From Streptomyces sp. NBC_00582 (GTDB lineage Bacteria; Actinomycetota; Actinomycetes; Streptomycetales; Streptomycetaceae): DNA of 64,000 nt. Position 1 is the first letter of the stretch, and every line of letters starts with the position of its first letter. This document shows positions 60,010 through 64,000 of the stretch, in pieces. The notes beneath the pieces were generated by a model. It searched no databases, was not told the origin of the DNA, and worked only from the letters and a program-made list of their open reading frames with translations. The stretch lies in NCBI RefSeq assembly GCF_036345155.1, contig NZ_CP107772.1:3968001-4032000 (forward strand). The letters are read 5' to 3'. The position numbers were made by a program, and so were the translations under genes.

Positions 60010-63000
60010 CTATCGGCCCGCGCCGACATCCTCGCCGGGCCGTTGTGCACGGCTTGTGGGCCCGTGCGGTCCCCCGTCGTCCTCGGCAAGCGCTTCCTCG
60101 CCCGTCAACAGGCGCTCCAGGGCCGCGCGATCGGGCAGGTTGTGGGGCCGTACCACCTCGCCGGTGCGCACATAGAGGAACGCCGCTGTGACGGATTCCA
60201 CGGGCACACCCTGCTGCTCGGCCCAGGCGAGCCGGTACAGGGCGAGCTGGAGGGGGTCCGCGGTGCGGGCGCGGTGGGTCTTCCAGTCGACGATCTCGTA
60301 CGTCGTGGTGTCGCCGTCGTCCTGCCGGTAGACGGCGTCGATGCGGCCCCGTACGACGCGGCCGGCGAGAGCGAGCTGGAAGGGGGCCTCGACGCGGTGC
60401 GGGGTGCGGTGGGCGTACTCGGTGCGCTCGAAGGCATCCTTGAGCGCCTCCAGGTCCCGCTCGTCGGCGATCTCGGCGTCGGCGCCGGGCAGCTCGTCGG
60501 GTTCGAGGAGCGGAAGCGTCAACTCCCCGAAGCGGGCCTCCACCCATGCGTGGAACCGGGTGCCGCGGCGCGCGGCCGGTTGCGGGGGGCGCGGCATGGG
60601 GCGTGCGAGTTCCTGTGCGAGACCGTCCGGGTCGGCGGCCAGGCGCAGCACCTGCGACGCGGTGAGCGTCGTCGGGAGGGGGACGTCGGTGACGCTCCGG
60701 CGGGTGCGCAGGAGCTCGCCGGCGAGCGCGTCGAGGTCGCGGTCCCAGGAGGCGACGGCGCGGGCCTCCTCGGGCGTGAGGGCGGCCCGCCGGGGGCGGC
60801 CGGCGGGAGGCCGGCGCTCTGCGGCGGTGGCCTGGTGGGGGACGGCGGGGTGGGCCGGGGCGGGTTCCCGGGGCGTCTCTTCGGTGAAGTCGCCGTAGAG
60901 GTCGTCGTCGAACGGGTCGGCCTCGTCGTAGGGCGGCTCGTCCTCGTCGGGGGGCGGGGGCCAGTCGGGGTCGTCGTGGGTGTCCGGGTCGTGCGTGGCG
61001 GCGGGCCGTACGCCGTCCTGGGCGGCGAGATCGTCGAGGTGGGCGAGGACGGTGTCGGCGGCGGTGCGGCGGCGGGCCAGTGCCGCGTCGTCCAGCGGGA
61101 GCGGCCAGACCTGGTCGGCCGCCGCGCGGTGCAGGGCGGGGTTCTCCGCGTCCTCCCGCGGCTCGTCCGCCCAGGCCTCGATCTCGCCGTACCCCGACAC
61201 GCAGTGGTCGTGGAGGGCCTGCAGGAAGTCGGAGGGGCCGCGTGGTTTCTTCTGGCTGGGGCCCCACCAGTGGCCGGAGCCGAGGAGCAGGGAGCGGGGG
61301 CGGGTGAAGGTGACGTAGCCGAGGCGGAGTTCCTCGGTGTGCTGGTGGTCCTTCATGGCCTCGTGGAAGGCCTTCATGCCCCGGGAGTCCCAGGACTCGA
61401 TGTCGGGGAGGGTGTCGGCGTCGCCGCGCAGCGCGTGCGGCAGCACCTTGGCCTGGGCGGTCCACTTCTCGCGGCCCTGGCCGCTGGGGAAGGTGCCGGT
61501 GACCAGGCCGGGGACGGCGACGACGTCCCACTCCAGGCCCTTGGACTTGTGCGCGGTGAGGACCTTGACGGTGTTCTCGCCGCCGGGCAGGGCGTTGTCG
61601 AGGCCCTTCTCGTACTGGGCGGCGGTGCGCAGGAAGCCGAGGAAGGCGAGCAGGCTCGCCTCGCTCTCGCCGGCGGCGAAGGAGGCGGCGATGTCGAGGA
61701 AGTTCGACAGGGTCTCGCGGCGGCGGGCGGCCAGCGCGTGCGGGGAGGCCGACAGTTCGACCTCGAGACCGGTGACGGCGAGGACGCGGTGCAGGATGTC
61801 CATCAGCGGGTCGGCCAGGGAGCGGCGCAGGTCGCGCAGCTCGGCGGCGAGCCGTGCGAAGCGCACGCGCGCGTCCGGCGAGAACGGCAGCCCGTCGTCG
61901 GCGCCCTCCAGGGGGCTCTCCAGGAAGGTGTCGAGGGCGTCCGCGAGCGAGATCACCTCGGAGGGGTCGATCCCTTCGACGGCCTCGGCGAGGCGGCGGT
62001 CCGGGTCGTCGCCGTCGGCCCCGCGCGCGTGGGCGACGAGGAGGCGGGCCCGCCTGCCGAGGAGGGCGAGGTCGCGCGGGCCGACGCGCCAGCGCGGGCC
62101 GGTGAGCAGCCGGACCAGGGAGGCGTTGGCGCCTGGGTCCTGGAGGACCTCGCAGACGGCGACGAGGTCGGCGACCTCGGGCAGATGCAGCAGTCCGGAG
62201 AGGCCGACGACCTCGACGGGCACGTCCCGGGCGACGAGGGCGCCCTGGATCTCGGCGAAGTCGGTGGCCGTACGGCACAGGACGGCGATCTCACCGGGGG
62301 CCTTGCCGGTGTTCACGAGGTGGGCGACGGAGTCGGCGATCCAGTCGATCTCCTCGGCGTGGGTGGCGAGGAGCGCGCAGCGGACCAGGCCGTCGCGTTC
62401 GGCGCCGGGGGCGGGGCGGAGGGCCTCCACGCCCGCGTGCATGGCGCGCAGGGGGGTGGCGAGACCGTTGGCGAGGTCGAGGAGGCGGCCGCCGCTGCGG
62501 CGGTTCTCGCTGAGCGCCTGACGGGTGGCGGGCCGGCCGTCGGCGTGCGCGAAGTGCTCGGGGAAGTCGTCGAGGTTGGCGACGGAGGCGCCGCGCCAGC
62601 CGTAGATGGCCTGGCAGGGGTCTCCGACGGCGGTCACGGGGTGGCCGGTGCCGCCGCCGAACAGACCGGCCAGGAGGATGCGCTGGGCGACGGAGGTGTC
62701 CTGGTACTCGTCGAGGAGGACCACACGGAACTCGTCCCGCAGGATCCGGCCCACCTCGGGGACCTGGGCGAGCTGTGCCGCGAGGGCGATCTGGTCGCCG
62801 AAGTCCAGCAGGTCGCGCTGCCGTTTGGCCGCGCGGTAGCGGACGACCAGGTCGGCGAGCTCGCGCCGGGCCGCGGCGGCCTCGGGCACCTTGCGCAGGT
62901 CGGCGTTGGTGAGCCTGGCGCCCTCCAGGGTGCCCAGCAGACCGGCGTCCCAGGTGCGGAGCTCCTCGGGGCGTACGAGGTGTTCGGCGAGCTCGGAGTC

Positions 63001-63519
63001 GAGGGCGAGCAGGTCGCTGACCAGGTCGGCGAAGGAGCGGGTGAGCGCCGGGTAGGGGCCGGGGGCCTCGCGCAGGACCCGTGCGGCGAGCTGGTAGCGG
63101 GTGGCGTCGGCGAGCAGCCGGGAGGTGGGTTCGAGGCCGATGCGCAGCCCGTGGTCGGTCAGCAGCCGGCCCGCGAAGGCGTGGTACGTCGAGATGACCG
63201 GCTCGCCGGGCGGATTGTCCGGGTCGATGACGTCGGGGTCGGTGACGCCCGCCTTGATCAGCGCCTTTCGGACGCGTTCGGCGAGTTCTCCGGCGGCCTT
63301 GTTGGTGAAGGTCAGGCCGAGGACCTGTTCCGGGGCGACCTGGCCGGTGCCGACCAGCCACACCACGCGCGCGGCCATCACCGTCGTCTTGCCCGATCCG
63401 GCTCCGGCCACGATCACCTGCGGGGCGGGCGGCGCGGTGACGCAGGCCGTCTGCTCCGGGGTGAAGGGGATCCCGAGGAGCTCCTTGAGCTGCTCGGGAT
63501 CGGTGATGCGGGCGGGCAT
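60010..63519 (-). CDS. adnB: AdnB-like ATP-dependent helicase-nuclease subunit
   Basis: This 1169-residue protein has a UvrD-type motor at the N terminus (Walker A GAGSGKTT, 39-46; motif II VVLLDEYQDTS; GDPCQAIYGWRGAS; SENRRSGGRLLDL; VLTAHKSKGLEWDVV). It also has a RecB-family nuclease domain at the C terminus (YEIVDWKTHR near residue 1080; LQLALYRLAWAEQQG). With AdnA it forms the actinobacterial AdnAB motor-nuclease that resects double-strand breaks. Position downstream of adnA and near nudC matches M. tuberculosis Rv3201c. An Asp/Pro-rich linker lies around residues 850-930. The ATG at 63519 is clear. Confidence 0.92.
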   Translation of the reverse strand: MPARITDPEQLKELLGIPFTPEQTACVTAPPAPQVIVAGAGSGKTTVMAARVVWLVGTGQVAPEQVLGLTFTNKAAGELAERVRKALIKAGVTDPDVIDPDNPPGEPVISTYHAFAGRLLTDHGLRIGLEPTSRLLADATRYQLAARVLREAPGPYPALTRSFADLVSDLLALDSELAEHLVRPEELRTWDAGLLGTLEGARLTNADLRKVPEAAAARRELADLVVRYRAAKRQRDLLDFGDQIALAAQLAQVPEVGRILRDEFRVVLLDEYQDTSVAQRILLAGLFGGGTGHPVTAVGDPCQAIYGWRGASVANLDDFPEHFAHADGRPATRQALSENRRSGGRLLDLANGLATPLRAMHAGVEALRPAPGAERDGLVRCALLATHAEEIDWIADSVAHLVNTGKAPGEIAVLCRTATDFAEIQGALVARDVPVEVVGLSGLLHLPEVADLVAVCEVLQDPGANASLVRLLTGPRWRVGPRDLALLGRRARLLVAHARGADGDDPDRRLAEAVEGIDPSEVISLADALDTFLESPLEGADDGLPFSPDARVRFARLAAELRDLRRSLADPLMDILHRVLAVTGLEVELSASPHALAARRRETLSNFLDIAASFAAGESEASLLAFLGFLRTAAQYEKGLDNALPGGENTVKVLTAHKSKGLEWDVVAVPGLVTGTFPSGQGREKWTAQAKVLPHALRGDADTLPDIESWDSRGMKAFHEAMKDHQHTEELRLGYVTFTRPRSLLLGSGHWWGPSQKKPRGPSDFLQALHDHCVSGYGEIEAWADEPREDAENPALHRAAADQVWPLPLDDAALARRRTAADTVLAHLDDLAAQDGVRPAATHDPDTHDDPDWPPPPDEDEPPYDEADPFDDDLYGDFTEETPREPAPAHPAVPHQATAAERRPPAGRPRRAALTPEEARAVASWDRDLDALAGELLRTRRSVTDVPLPTTLTASQVLRLAADPDGLAQELARPMPRPPQPAARRGTRFHAWVEARFGELTLPLLEPDELPGADAEIADERDLEALKDAFERTEYAHRTPHRVEAPFQLALAGRVVRGRIDAVYRQDDGDTTTYEIVDWKTHRARTADPLQLALYRLAWAEQQGVPVESVTAAFLYVRTGEVVRPHNLPDRAALERLLTGEEALAEDDGGPHGPTSRAQRPGEDVGAGR

Positions 63520-63561
63520 GAGGAGAGGCTAACGGCGGGCACCGACAATCGATGACCAAGC

Positions 63562-63636
63562 GCTCTCCGCACCGAGCCGCTCGCTCTCCGCACGGAGCCG
63601 CTCTCTCCCCCGCGTGCTCTCCGCGCCGGCCCGCTC
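63562..63636. repeat. three copies of a 21-bp repeat between adnA and adnB
   Basis: Units beginning GCTCTCCGC and ending CGCTC lie at 63562-63582, 63583-63603 and 63616-63636. The first two are adjacent and differ by one base; the third is more divergent and overlaps the adnA stop codon. Confidence 0.75.
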
Positions 63637-64000
63637 ACTCCACCACGTGCCGCCCCTCCGGCCGTGCGCTGCACGAGGCCCGGAACGCGCAGTGGGTGCA
63701 GTGCTGGCCGGCGCTCGGGGTGAACCGTTCGTCGAGGACCTTGCCGGCCGCCGTGGCGAGGAGTTCGCCGACCCACTCCCCTCCCGGGCCCTCCAGGGCT
63801 TCCTGGGCCTGCACCTTCGGCAGGGCCTCGCCGCCGTCGCGCTTGGCGGCGCCCTGGCGCAACTGGACGAGTTCGGCGCCGCCCGGCTCGGGGCGTACGC
63901 CGTCGAAGGCGTCGTCGACGGCGCCCTCGCGGACGGCGAGCTGGTAGACGGCGAGCTGGGGGTGGCGTTCGACCTCGCGCGCGGTCGGCGCCTGTTTGCC
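63635..64000 (-). CDS. adnA: AdnA-like helicase-nuclease subunit, C-terminal end, cut by window edge
   Basis: An open frame of 121 residues runs from the window edge to a stop at 63635. It is the end of a RecB-type nuclease domain: a QxxxY-like stretch (HPQLAVYQLAV) in the first 25 residues and a closing cysteine set HCTHCAFRASC, of the kind that holds an iron-sulfur cluster in AddB/AdnA-type nucleases. The ending ARPEGRHVVE is typical. It precedes adnB by 115 bases on the same strand. The identification rests on position and these motifs, since the motor domain lies outside the window. Confidence 0.85.
   Translation of the reverse strand, partial: GKQAPTAREVERHPQLAVYQLAVREGAVDDAFDGVRPEPGGAELVQLRQGAAKRDGGEALPKVQAQEALEGPGGEWVGELLATAAGKVLDERFTPSAGQHCTHCAFRASCSARPEGRHVVE

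Noticed and set aside
59902..63555. 1217-codon plus-strand frame
   Set aside because: It is antisense to adnB, which has complete helicase and nuclease motifs; composition is Gly/Val/Glu shadow.

Overview
The window is chromosomal DNA of a Streptomyces. GC content is very high, GTG and TTG starts are common, and the gene order follows the S. coelicolor block that runs from nrdAB (SCO5226/5225) down through eizS/cyp170A1, sigR-rsrA, aroA, hisN, wblC and uvrD2 to adnAB. These assignments come from recognising the proteins and their order; no database search was run.

Layout. 1-5.5 kb: the C-terminal part of a sodium/solute symporter, a large membrane-anchored NACHT-like NTPase and a GNAT acetyltransferase. 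5.5-10.4 kb: a cobalamin riboswitch followed by the class Ia ribonucleotide reductase operon nrdA-nrdB and the AraC-like gene nrdS. 10.4-13 kb: the two-gene albaflavenone operon (epi-isozizaene synthase and CYP170A). 13-19 kb: peptide deformylase, a TPR protein, two HD-domain membrane proteins, and the thiol-stress pair sigR-rsrA with its sigma-R autoregulatory promoter. 19-27 kb: housekeeping genes (hydrolase, SRAP/HMCES, M50 protease, aroA, rsgA, a Gdx/SugE-type exporter, a TetR regulator, hisN, a CBS protein, a PerR-like Fur regulator). 27-29.5 kb: two identical initiator tRNA genes flanking a Sel1-repeat protein. 29.5-46.3 kb: UPF0182, a PPA1309 protein, a fresh IS481-type insertion, a PDZ/Lon-like protease, moaE, an SDR, a DUF2342 zincin, a Nudix hydrolase, a TerD/AIM24 operon, a YgjP-like protease, a ThiF-like protein and an ABC1 kinase. 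46.3-50.4 kb: wblC (WhiB7) with a long leader, uvrD2 and mycoredoxin. 57.4-64 kb: nudC, an M20 dipeptidase, adnB and the end of adnA.

The most unusual region is 50.3-57.35 kb. A roughly 7.05-kb integrative element with a large serine integrase has inserted inside the mycoredoxin gene. It brings a replacement 3' end, so a full-length chimeric mrx survives at the left end while the displaced native 3' end lies beyond the right end. The element carries a phosphotransferase, a 71-aa protein/DUF6879/XRE-DUF5753 cassette, two small Cys/His-rich proteins, a small serine recombinase with a possible res-like site, and an apparently frameshifted winged-helix gene. No transfer gene is visible.

The IS481-type copy at 33.1-34.2 kb is also notable. 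It sits exactly on a stop codon, its CTAG target supplies stop codons to both the host gene and the transposase, and a hairpin overlaps the transposase ribosome-binding site.

Functional themes are thiol/oxidative stress (sigR-rsrA, a sigma-R promoter in front of mrx, a PerR-like regulator), B12-controlled deoxynucleotide supply, antibiotic-induced WblC attenuation, and DNA repair (uvrD2, adnAB, SRAP).
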